DNA of 7,652 bases from assembly GCA_023458995.1 (NCBI GenBank), contig JAEWVV010000253.1:1-7652 (forward strand). Direction: 5' to 3'. This document shows, one piece after another, positions 1 through 5,783 of the stretch (within the stretch, counting starts at the first letter, position 1; every line of letters starts with the position of its first letter). The DNA comes from Bacillota bacterium. Its GTDB lineage: Bacteria; Bacillota_I; Bacilli_A; Acholeplasmatales; Acholeplasmataceae. A program made the translations under genes and the position numbers. Below the pieces are notes generated by a model. The model was not told the origin of the DNA and ran no database searches. It saw nothing but the letters and a program-made list of their open reading frames with translations.

Positions 1-20
1 ATTTTATAAAATAAAAGAAG

Positions 21-64
21 CGTTGATAAGATTTATGGGATAATTCTCACAACTTTGTGGATAA
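21..64 (-). promoter_or_regulatory. DnaA box with two weaker neighbours
   Basis: Bases 56-64 read TGTGGATAA, the exact reverse complement of the consensus DnaA box TTATCCACA. On the same strand, 21-29 gives TTATCAACG (7 of 9 matches) and 35-43 gives TTATCCCAT (6 of 9). All three point the same way in AT-rich non-coding DNA. DnaA binds such sites at replication origins and at some regulated promoters. Neither dnaA nor dnaN is visible in the window, so this could be the edge of an origin, an outlying DnaA site or chance. The exact box is certain as a sequence; the function is inferred. Confidence 0.4.
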
Positions 65-82
65 CTTTTTAATCATAAACAA

Positions 83-115
83 AAAAAGTACCTTTCTCAA
101 TAAAAAGTACTTTTT
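83..115 (+). terminator. AT-rich hairpin, possible terminator of a gene to the left
   Basis: AAAAAGTAC (83-91) and GTACTTTTT (107-115) form a perfect 9-bp stem with a 15-nt loop, ending in T's. Because GTAC is self-complementary, AAAAAGTAC also recurs as a direct repeat at 102-110. The stem is mostly A-T, so it would be a weak terminator, and it is symmetrical enough to work in either direction. It probably serves a plus-strand gene ending left of the window. Confidence 0.45.
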
Positions 116-125
116 CAACAGTCTG

Positions 126-154
126 AAAAAGGTGGTAAAAACCGCCTTTTTTTT
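126..154 (+). terminator. Intrinsic terminator
   Basis: AAAAAGGTGGT (126-136) pairs with ACCGCCTTTTT (141-151) around an AAAA loop, with one G-U pair, and the T run continues to 154. It is a stronger terminator than the hairpin just upstream and insulates the following membrane-protein gene from read-through. Confidence 0.75.
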
Positions 155-155
155 G

Positions 156-161
156 TATAAT
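156..161 (+). promoter_or_regulatory. -10 element for the membrane-protein gene
   Basis: TATAAT is a perfect -10 hexamer directly after the terminator T-tract. No good -35 is seen at the right distance (about 133-138 reads TGGTAA, inside the terminator stem). Transcription would start near 168, leaving a leader of only about 12 nt before ATG 180. Confidence 0.45.
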
Positions 162-179
162 TAATGTGTGGGGTTTAAT

Positions 180-1637
180 ATGAAAAGACGAATTGCAATT
201 GCAGGTTCACTAACCATTCTCATCTTCATCATGATGCCGTTAGCCTTAATTCTCTTAAATTTAAGAGGTCAAGGCATTTTTATGATTTCTGCGATTGTCA
301 GTCTTGTTTATGTAGGTATTTATGTGTTTGCTGGAGTTCCTAAATTAATTATTGCATCTATTTATGGAGTGATCACGTTTATCTTCCTCTTTTTTTTAGA
401 CCGTTCTTATCATTTGCCCTTTATTATTGTCGGTACTTTATTATTTGTTTTAAATCCATTATCGAGTTTTGAAGAGTATTTATCTAAAAAAATGAGTGAT
501 GAAAACGTCTTGCCGATCAATTTTAGTTTACGCGGATCTTATTGGCCGTTTTTCAGTTATCAAAAAGAAATGAAAAACTTTTATCACTTACCTCAAGCAA
601 GAAAACTCTACACCAAGTCATGGTACTTACATTCTAGACAAATCGTTATGCTTGTCCTTATCACATTAGGAATTTTCTTATTTATTAATGGAATTAACAA
701 TATTGCAAATACATTAGATAATTTCTCATGGTTTAACTTCTTTGTTTTCTACAATGTCATCATGCTCTTTGTACTCGCATGGATGCTATTTAAAAAAGGA
801 TTTACATCGACATTTAGAACATTTGTTATCAGTTTATTTTTACCAGTCATTTATTTAATCTTTAGATCAGATTTTCCTGATGTATGGCAATATTCACTCG
901 CTGGGTCTATGTTATTCATTGGTTTAATCGTTTCAACAGTTGAACTGATTAAGTATTTCCAACGTGTCGCATACGATAGTTACCATTATTATGATCCTGA
1001 TATGCAAATGGAAGTATTCGCAAATGCTTTATTTGAACCACTTGTCTATAATGAATCGTTTGTCTTATCGGGTCATTTTGTCATTCGTGTCAAGCTCGAT
1101 CAGTTTAATAAACAGTTTAAAGATATTTTAATGTATGCTAACTGGTTTAAATTTTTAATAACTGAGTATACATCAGGTAAAGATACAGTACATATTTATG
1201 CTGATTTCCATAAACGTGACAAGAAAAGAGCCGATAAGTTTAAGACGTATTTGGAAGCTAAATTCAAAATGGCAGTTTCCATGGATCTTAGTGAAGACCC
1301 AAATAAAGAATTGTATGAAAAAAACTTTTTCCACAGACCTGAGTATATCATTTCACGCGCTCAAAGTTTGGCTGGACTTTTAAAAGAACTTGAGATAAAA
1401 ACGAAAGTCATTATCAGCATGATTGTCTACTTTGAACTCGAAGAAGAACTTGAAGCATTTACAGAAGATTACCAAGTCACACGCTTGGATGATTTAAGTG
1501 ATGATGGTTATTTAACGGTTAGAGTTGACATGCCCTCAATTAATGTTGATTATATGATTGAATCAAAAATACGAGAACTTTTACTCTCCCTTTTGGTGCA
1601 TCATGGCCATTTCGTGCGAATCTCCGTTTATTACTAA
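180..1637 (+). CDS. Uncharacterised eight-helix membrane protein
   Basis: I do not recognise this family. The 485-aa product has an N-terminal membrane half with about eight hydrophobic segments (roughly residues 7-28, 32-52, 56-73, 79-95, 152-171, 185-204, 213-229 and 239-258) and a soluble, charged C-terminal half of about 220 residues (265-485). A basic, aromatic-rich loop of about 55 residues separates helices 4 and 5. No signal peptidase site, ATPase motif or catalytic signature is evident. I chose ATG 180, preceded by a GGGG Shine-Dalgarno-like run at 170-173. An in-frame GTG at 168 would add four residues but would be nearly leaderless. It appears monocistronic, between terminators at 126-154 and a hairpin at 1639-1653. 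A membrane-anchored sensor or envelope protein is possible, but nothing in the sequence decides this. Confidence 0.8.
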   Translation: MKRRIAIAGSLTILIFIMMPLALILLNLRGQGIFMISAIVSLVYVGIYVFAGVPKLIIASIYGVITFIFLFFLDRSYHLPFIIVGTLLFVLNPLSSFEEYLSKKMSDENVLPINFSLRGSYWPFFSYQKEMKNFYHLPQARKLYTKSWYLHSRQIVMLVLITLGIFLFINGINNIANTLDNFSWFNFFVFYNVIMLFVLAWMLFKKGFTSTFRTFVISLFLPVIYLIFRSDFPDVWQYSLAGSMLFIGLIVSTVELIKYFQRVAYDSYHYYDPDMQMEVFANALFEPLVYNESFVLSGHFVIRVKLDQFNKQFKDILMYANWFKFLITEYTSGKDTVHIYADFHKRDKKRADKFKTYLEAKFKMAVSMDLSEDPNKELYEKNFFHRPEYIISRAQSLAGLLKELEIKTKVIISMIVYFELEEELEAFTEDYQVTRLDDLSDDGYLTVRVDMPSINVDYMIESKIRELLLSLLVHHGHFVRISVYY

Positions 1638-1638
1638 T

Positions 1639-1653
1639 CATTCCAAAGGAATG
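1639..1653 (+). terminator. Small perfect hairpin after the membrane-protein gene
   Basis: CATTCC (1639-1644) and GGAATG (1648-1653) form a 6-bp stem with an AAA loop, starting one base after the stop codon. It lacks a proper T-tract, so it would be a weak terminator or an mRNA 3'-end stabiliser. Confidence 0.4.
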
Positions 1654-1693
1654 CTTATTAATCAATAGACGATGATAGCGCTTTCTTATTTAC

Positions 1694-1722
1694 TTGACAA
1701 GATTCAATCTTGGTGATATAGT
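1694..1722 (+). promoter_or_regulatory. Strong sigma-A-type promoter for the structured RNA
   Basis: The -35 TTGACA (1694-1699) is perfect, the spacer is exactly 17 bp, and the -10 is TATAGT (1717-1722), one base off consensus. Transcription should start near G1729. No open reading frame of meaningful length follows before the next gene's own promoter at 1890, which points to a non-coding transcript. Confidence 0.75.
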
Positions 1723-1728
1723 TAAGTT

Positions 1729-1878
1729 GAACCTAGGAAGCAGCCGTGGAACCCAAATTGTATTGAAGCGGTGTCTAACAGCGTGGGTGTGTACCTTATT
1801 GGTAATCTCGAAACTCTGACAAGTCGACACCAATTTTAGAACGTAACTCGTTCTCACAGCTTTCTAGGCTTTTATTTT
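1729..1878 (+). ncRNA. Candidate structured non-coding RNA, 6S-like outline
   Basis: A strong promoter leads into about 150 bases with no convincing ORF. By hand count, 64 of the 140 bases from 1729 to 1868 are G or C (about 46%), richer than the surrounding genes, which is typical of structured RNA in AT-rich genomes. A 10-bp closing helix pairs 1732-1741 (CCUAGGAAGC) with 1859-1868 (GCUUUCUAGG) and is followed by CUUUUAUUUU. Inside lie AAAUU 1755-1759 with AAUUU 1832-1836, GGUGUC 1770-1775 with GACACC 1826-1831, a UACC/GGUA apical hairpin (1792-1804), and a side hairpin AGAACG/CGUUCU (1838-1854). A closed rod with a 13-nt unpaired 5' strand (1742-1754) opposite a short 3'-strand hairpin resembles 6S RNA, the RNA polymerase decoy. 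The family assignment is inference. It lacks SRP, tmRNA and RNase P signatures, and it is not a leader of the next gene, which has its own promoter. Confidence 0.6.
1858..1878 (+). terminator. 3' end of the structured RNA
   Basis: AGCU and GGCU (1858-1861 and 1867-1870) can form a short 4-bp hairpin just before UUUAUUUU, but the same bases also make the 3' strand of the 10-bp closing helix of the RNA. Either fold places a stem directly before the U-tract, so termination near 1878 is likely. Confidence 0.45.
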
Positions 1879-1889
1879 GCCAAAAATCA

Positions 1890-1898
1890 TGTTATAAT
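1890..1898 (+). promoter_or_regulatory. Extended -10 promoter for the M42 peptidase
   Basis: TGTTATAAT contains the extended -10 TG (1890-1891) one base before a perfect TATAAT (1893-1898). No -35 lies at 17 bp, where the T-tract of the upstream RNA sits. TTGCCA at 1877-1882 is only 10 bp away and therefore too close. Transcription should start about 1905, giving a leader of about 20 nt before GTG 1925. Confidence 0.6.
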
Positions 1899-1924
1899 AT
1901 CACGAAATGAAAAGAGGATTAGAC

Positions 1925-2986
1925 GTGAAAAAAGAATACGAATTACTTAAAAAACTATCGACGGTTGCTGGTGTTCCTGGCAATGAAAAAAAAGTCAGCG
2001 CGCTTATTACAAACGAAATAAAAGATGTTGTTGAAAATCTTAGTTATGACAATTTAGGATCTGTCATTGGTCAATTAGGTCAAACAGGTCCACGTGTCAT
2101 GATTGCGGGTCACATGGATGAAGTTGGTTTACTCGTGACACAAATCACAAAAGAAGGCTTTGTTAAATTTCAAACGCTTGGTGGTTGGTTCTCACAAGTG
2201 ATGCTTGCTCAAGTATGGGAAATTCATACAAGGAAGGGTATCGTCTTAGGTGTTACTGGCGTTAAACCTCCGCACATCATTCCACAAGACAAGAGAAATA
2301 TAGCAATCGATATTCAAACAATGTATCTAGACTTAGGTGTTTCAAGTAAAGAAGAAGCTGAAAAACTCGGTGTTGAACCAGGTAACATGGTTGTTCCTCA
2401 TAGCGAATTTCAAGTTCTTGGTAACGATAAATATTTACTCGGCAAAGCTTGGGATAATAGAATTGGTAGTGCGGTTGTTATTGAAGTTTTAAAACGTTTA
2501 GGTAAAAATGATACAAACCAACTCTTTGGTACATTTACAGTACAAGAAGAAGTCGGCTTAAGAGGTGCAAAGACAAGTGCATTTGTAGTCGCACCTGAGA
2601 TTGCAATTGCGGTTGATACAGGTTTAGCCAATGATGTTCCAGGTGGTGAATCTCAAGAACAATCACTTGGTAAAGGTCCTCAAATCTTGCTATATGATGC
2701 AGGTTTAGTACCCCATCAAGCTTTAAGACAATTTGTGATTGATGTTGCTAAAGAAGAAAATATTCCTTATCAAGAAGCTTTCATCACAGGTGGCAGAACA
2801 GATGCAGGACATATGCATTTAGCACATAAAGGTGCAGCTTCACTTTCAATGGGTATTCCAACACGTTATATGCATTCGCATACATCAATCATTCATTATG
2901 ATGATTATGAAAACACCGTTAAGTTAATGCTTGCGGTTATCAAGAAACTTGATCAAAAGAAAGTTCAAGAAATCCTAGCAAATTAA
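1925..2986 (+). CDS. M42 family metallo-aminopeptidase
   Basis: The product is a 353-aa cytoplasmic, di-metal (usually Zn or Co) aminopeptidase of the TET/glutamyl-aminopeptidase type, which trims peptides and commonly forms dodecamers. All metal and catalytic residues are present in order: H63 and D65 in GHMDEVG, bridging D177 in WDNRIG, catalytic E208 and metal ligand E209 in QEEVGLRG, D231 in VDTG, and H317 in YMHSH. Length is normal for the family. I chose GTG 1925, six bases after an AAGAGGA Shine-Dalgarno (1912-1918), giving VKKEYELLKKL, a typical family N-terminus. ATG 1907, in frame, would lie almost at the transcription start with no ribosome site. The gene is monocistronic between its own promoter and the terminator at 2985. 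Related members include glutamyl aminopeptidases and endoglucanase-misnamed homologues; substrate preference cannot be read from the sequence. Confidence 0.95.
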   Translation: MKKEYELLKKLSTVAGVPGNEKKVSALITNEIKDVVENLSYDNLGSVIGQLGQTGPRVMIAGHMDEVGLLVTQITKEGFVKFQTLGGWFSQVMLAQVWEIHTRKGIVLGVTGVKPPHIIPQDKRNIAIDIQTMYLDLGVSSKEEAEKLGVEPGNMVVPHSEFQVLGNDKYLLGKAWDNRIGSAVVIEVLKRLGKNDTNQLFGTFTVQEEVGLRGAKTSAFVVAPEIAIAVDTGLANDVPGGESQEQSLGKGPQILLYDAGLVPHQALRQFVIDVAKEENIPYQEAFITGGRTDAGHMHLAHKGAASLSMGIPTRYMHSHTSIIHYDDYENTVKLMLAVIKKLDQKKVQEILAN

Positions 2987-3008
2987 CACACTTCGGTGTG
3001 TTTTTTTT
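2985..3008 (+). terminator. UUCG-loop intrinsic terminator
   Basis: AACACAC (2985-2991) and GTGTGTT (2996-3002) form a 7-bp stem closed by a TTCG tetraloop, with T's from 3001 to 3008. The stem begins inside the peptidase stop codon. The T run abuts the likely -35 of the copper operon. Confidence 0.9.
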
Positions 3009-3035
3009 GCATTCATTTTTAAAATAGTGTATATT
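3007..3035 (+). promoter_or_regulatory. Promoter of the copper operon
   Basis: TTGCAT (3007-3012) and TATATT (3030-3035) are separated by 17 bp and make a plausible sigma-A promoter. Alternative -10 hexamers TATTAT (3032-3037) and TATAGT (3035-3040) overlap it. Whichever is used, the start point falls inside or next to the inverted repeat at 3038-3057, as expected for a repressor-controlled promoter. Confidence 0.5.
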
Positions 3036-3037
3036 AT

Positions 3038-3057
3038 AGTTGAGTGATTGCTCAACT
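3038..3057. promoter_or_regulatory. Probable ArsR-family operator
   Basis: AGTTGAG (3038-3044) and CTCAACT (3051-3057) are a perfect 7-bp inverted repeat around a 6-bp centre. The core TGA-N8-TCA matches the spacing of CzrA-type operators, and ArsR/SmtB sensors bind such imperfect palindromes. It sits between the -10 and the Shine-Dalgarno of the ArsR gene, so bound repressor would block RNA polymerase. The repeat is seen; binding by the adjacent regulator is inferred. Confidence 0.7.
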
Positions 3058-3070
3058 GAAGGAGATTAAG

Positions 3071-3451
3071 ATGAAATCTTGTGGCGAACATTGCCAATGT
3101 CAAATCTTTCATGAAGAAACGTTAACTGAAGTTAAGAAGACGCTTTATCATGATGATGAGTTTAAAAACATGGCAGATATATTTAAAATATTAAATGATC
3201 CTTCACGTTTAAAGATTTTAGAAGCGATTAAAGATCATGACCTTTGTGTCTGTGATTTAGGTTCACTACTTGGAGTTTCTAAAAGTGCAATTTCACATCA
3301 AATGAAATTCTTAAAACAATATAACATTGTTAAAAGTGAACGAAAAGGGAGAATGGTCTATTATAGATTACACGATTATGATGTCAGAGAAATGATTGCA
3401 CATGCACACGAGCTTTTGAAAGGATTTGGTAAACATGAGAAAAACAATTAA
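3071..3451 (+). CDS. ArsR/SmtB-family metal-sensing repressor
   Basis: A 126-aa winged-helix repressor, likely autoregulatory and controlling the copA-copZ genes it precedes. The DNA-binding region is about residues 35-100: DIFKILNDPSRLKILEAI, then the recognition helix SKSAISHQMKFL and a wing RKGRMVYYRL. Metal-ligand candidates are Cys4, Cys8 and Cys10 in the N-terminal CGEHCQC cluster and Cys59 and Cys61 in DLCVCDL. This is the arrangement of the alpha-3N thiolate site of CadC-type sensors. The alpha-5 His/Asp site of SmtB/CzrA is not well kept (Asp102, Asp104, His111 and His113 with altered spacing). ATG 3071 is chosen for GAAGGAGA at 3058-3065; GTG 3044 would lie inside the operator. CadC-like Cd/Pb sensing is possible, but the neighbours argue for copper. 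Confidence 0.9.
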   Translation: MKSCGEHCQCQIFHEETLTEVKKTLYHDDEFKNMADIFKILNDPSRLKILEAIKDHDLCVCDLGSLLGVSKSAISHQMKFLKQYNIVKSERKGRMVYYRLHDYDVREMIAHAHELLKGFGKHEKNN

Positions 3452-5597
3452 AGTCAGCAATATAACCTGTGCACAATGTGCAAAATCAATCGAATCCTAT
3501 TTTGAAACATTAGATGATGTCGATGCAAAAGTGCTTGTTACATCAAAGAAAGTCATTTTCAATTATGATGAAAGTCAATATGATGAGCAAAAACTAGGAG
3601 ATCACTTAAGAATTATCGGTTATTATCCGATTTTTAATAATGAAGAACAGCAAAAAGCAAAGAAAAAAGATATCATTGATCTCATTTTAGCTGGGATATT
3701 ATCACTTCCATTACTTTGGACAATGTTCAATCATCTAGGTCTACCCATTTGGGTTCCCGAGTTTTTAATGAACGGATATGTCCAATGGGCGATATCAACA
3801 CCTGTGCTTTTCCTTGTTGGTAGAAGATTTTTTATCTCTGCTTATCATCAAATTAAAGGAAAAAGTTTAGGGATGGATGTTTTAGTTGTTATTGGGACCA
3901 GCTCTGCTTATATCTACAGTATCATTGAAACACTTACCTTTAAACCTCATGGCACACACGTGATGCCTGAACTCTATTTTGAAACAACTGCAGTCATTAT
4001 TTTAATGGTATTAATCGGCAATTTCTTTGAAAACAGAGTTAAAGAAAAAACATCGGATGCACTTCAATCATTGATTAGTTTAGGTGCTAAAGAAGCGCGT
4101 GTCATCCGTGATGGAAAAGAAGTATTAGTACCCCTTGATCAAATTGATAAAGGTGAGAAAATCGTTGTACTCGCTAATGAAAAAGTACCTCTAGATGGCA
4201 TTATATTAACTGGTGAATCCTATATTGATGAAGCGATGATCACAGGTGAACCTATGCCAGCCTTAAAAAAAGAAGGCGACAAAGTGATTGGTTCGACCAT
4301 GAACATTTTAAACACGTTAGAGATTTTAGTCACAGCGGTTGGTTCAGATACCGTATTATCTCATATCATCCAAACTGTTGAAGATACAGCATTAATCAAA
4401 CCTAAAGCACAGCGTATCGCTGATAAAATTGCTCAACTCTTCGTACCAGTTGTTGTCTTAATCTCGATTGTCACATTCCTTATCTGGGTATTCTTCGTAG
4501 AAGGTGGTTCAAGTGCGAATATCGCATTTGCACCAGCGATTGCAGTTCTTGTCATTAGTTGTCCTTGTGCATTAGGTCTTGCAACTCCTACATCTGTTTC
4601 TGTAGGATCTGGTATTGCTTTTAAAGAGGGTATTCTATATAAAGGTGGAGAGTTCTTTGAAATCGCGAATAAAATTAGTGCGATTGCATTCGATAAAACA
4701 GGAACACTTACAAAAGGACATCCTGAACTTACTGAAATCACCGGAGATAAAGAAACATTAGTCTATGCAGCATCCCTTGAAAAACACTCCAACCACCCAA
4801 TCGCAAAGGCAATCACCGATGCTTACGATGGAGATTTATATGATGTAAAAAACTTTGAAGTCCTTCTTGGTAAGGGAATCAAAGGAGAAGTAAATGGAAA
4901 AATGGTTTATGTTGGTTCAAAACAGTTGATGAATGATTTAAACCTAGACATGAGTTCTTATGAGGGTGATACGTATTTAAGACAAGGGAAAACAGTCTTC
5001 TTTACAGCAATCGATAGGGAAATTTCACACATGCTTGCAGTTGAAGATCCGATTAAACCTTCTGCAAAATCGGTCATTACTGAATTAAAACGACGTGGAA
5101 TTATACCTTATATGATCACAGGTGACCAGGAACTCACTGCACGCTATATTGGAAATGAACTTGGTATCGAACATCTATTCTATGAGGTTTTACCTCATGA
5201 AAAAGCTGAAAAAATCAGACAAATTCAAAGTGAAAACAAGATTGTAGCCTTTGTTGGTGATGGTATTAATGATGCTCCTGCTCTAAAAATGGCTGATGTT
5301 GGGTTTGCAGTCGGTAGTGGATCTGATATCGCAATCGATACATCCGATCTAACACTGATGCACTTAGATTTAGGGCTTGTTATTAAAGCGATTGATTTAT
5401 CACTTGCAACTCTGAAAAACATCTATATGAATTTTTTATGGGCTTTCAGTTATAATATCATTATGATTCCACTGGCAGCGATTGGGTTATTAAATCCATC
5501 ACTTGCTGGAATCGGTATGGGATTCTCAAGTATCATGGTTGTATTAAATGCATTATCACTTAAACTCTTTAAATTCAAGTATAAAACGGAGGAATAA
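3435..5597 (+). CDS. copA: P1B-1 type copper-exporting ATPase
   Basis: A 720-aa membrane pump that uses ATP to move Cu(I) (and Ag(I)) out of the cytosol. One N-terminal HMA domain (about 1-68) carries Cys12-x-x-Cys15 in NITCAQC. The usual P-type parts follow: TGE actuator loop (270-272), CPC in the membrane (376-378), phosphorylated Asp420 in DKTGTLT, the nucleotide-site HP (454-455), the TGD hinge near 562, and GDGIND (608-613). The last two helices hold YN (673-674) and MGFSS (695-699), the Cu(I)-specific signature that distinguishes it from Zn/Cd pumps. About eight membrane helices are visible. ATG 3435 lies ten bases after AAAGGA and overlaps the regulator gene by 17 nt; TTG 3426 is possible but sits too close to that site. 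Length is normal for a single-HMA CopA. Confidence 0.95.
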   Translation: MRKTIKVSNITCAQCAKSIESYFETLDDVDAKVLVTSKKVIFNYDESQYDEQKLGDHLRIIGYYPIFNNEEQQKAKKKDIIDLILAGILSLPLLWTMFNHLGLPIWVPEFLMNGYVQWAISTPVLFLVGRRFFISAYHQIKGKSLGMDVLVVIGTSSAYIYSIIETLTFKPHGTHVMPELYFETTAVIILMVLIGNFFENRVKEKTSDALQSLISLGAKEARVIRDGKEVLVPLDQIDKGEKIVVLANEKVPLDGIILTGESYIDEAMITGEPMPALKKEGDKVIGSTMNILNTLEILVTAVGSDTVLSHIIQTVEDTALIKPKAQRIADKIAQLFVPVVVLISIVTFLIWVFFVEGGSSANIAFAPAIAVLVISCPCALGLATPTSVSVGSGIAFKEGILYKGGEFFEIANKISAIAFDKTGTLTKGHPELTEITGDKETLVYAASLEKHSNHPIAKAITDAYDGDLYDVKNFEVLLGKGIKGEVNGKMVYVGSKQLMNDLNLDMSSYEGDTYLRQGKTVFFTAIDREISHMLAVEDPIKPSAKSVITELKRRGIIPYMITGDQELTARYIGNELGIEHLFYEVLPHEKAEKIRQIQSENKIVAFVGDGINDAPALKMADVGFAVGSGSDIAIDTSDLTLMHLDLGLVIKAIDLSLATLKNIYMNFLWAFSYNIIMIPLAAIGLLNPSLAGIGMGFSSIMVVLNALSLKLFKFKYKTEE

Positions 5598-5600
5598 AAA

Positions 5601-5783
5601 ATGAAAGTAATCGTACCCGATATGTCATGCAACCACTGCGTGATGAAGATTCAAAAGCAACTCATGATTGATGGTATTCAAGCCACAGTAGATTTAAAAG
5701 ATAAAAGTGTCAATCTAAAAAAAGATAGTGATTTAGAAAAAGCTAAACAATCACTTATTAAAGCAGGATATCAAGCACAGTAA
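5601..5783 (+). CDS. copZ: CopZ-like copper chaperone
   Basis: A 60-aa soluble heavy-metal-associated (HMA) domain that would bind Cu(I) in the cytosol and hand it to the CopA HMA domain or membrane entry site. The metal site is Cys10 and Cys13 in MSCNHC, with His12 between them as in bacterial CopZ proteins. It is a little shorter than the usual 66-70 residues but spans the whole fold, ending IKAGYQAQ. GGAGGA at 5588-5593, overlapping the end of copA, sits seven bases before ATG 5601, giving a strong start three bases after the copA stop. It is clearly co-transcribed with the regulator and copA. Its stop overlaps the rsmD start. Confidence 0.93.
   Translation: MKVIVPDMSCNHCVMKIQKQLMIDGIQATVDLKDKSVNLKKDSDLEKAKQSLIKAGYQAQ

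Noticed and set aside
2..43. Thirteen open codons ending at TAA 41-43, a possible C-terminal tail of a gene to the left.
   Set aside because: It is too short to distinguish from chance and overlaps the weaker DnaA-like boxes. The terminators at 83-154 do make a plus-strand gene to the left plausible.
1723..1746. GGAAGCAGCC (1736-1745) is identical to a piece of the bacterial SRP (4.5S) RNA core.
   Set aside because: The SRP core needs GUCAGGUCC and a GGAA loop just before this segment. Here the preceding bases are GUUAAGUUGAACCUA, which cannot form the conserved tetraloop helix, and the segment instead pairs in the 10-bp closing helix.
1638..1924. Riboswitch or T-box leader for the M42 peptidase.
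   Set aside because: The gene has its own extended -10 promoter at 1890-1898, downstream of the structured region and its T-tract. No T-box AGGGUGG core or known aptamer core is visible.
4433..4741. Minus-strand open frames inside copA (also 5225-5422 and 5450-5632), inside the M42 gene (2410-2631), and a plus-strand one at 1198-1383.
   Set aside because: They lie wholly or mostly within strongly supported genes in other frames, lack ribosome sites and show no family features.
3435..5597. Cadmium/zinc ATPase (CadA/ZntA), suggested by the CadC-like regulator upstream.
   Set aside because: The last two helices carry YN and MGFSS, the Cu(I) signature, and a CopZ-like chaperone follows. The Zn/Cd pump pattern of a conserved Lys and Asp-Gly in these helices is absent.
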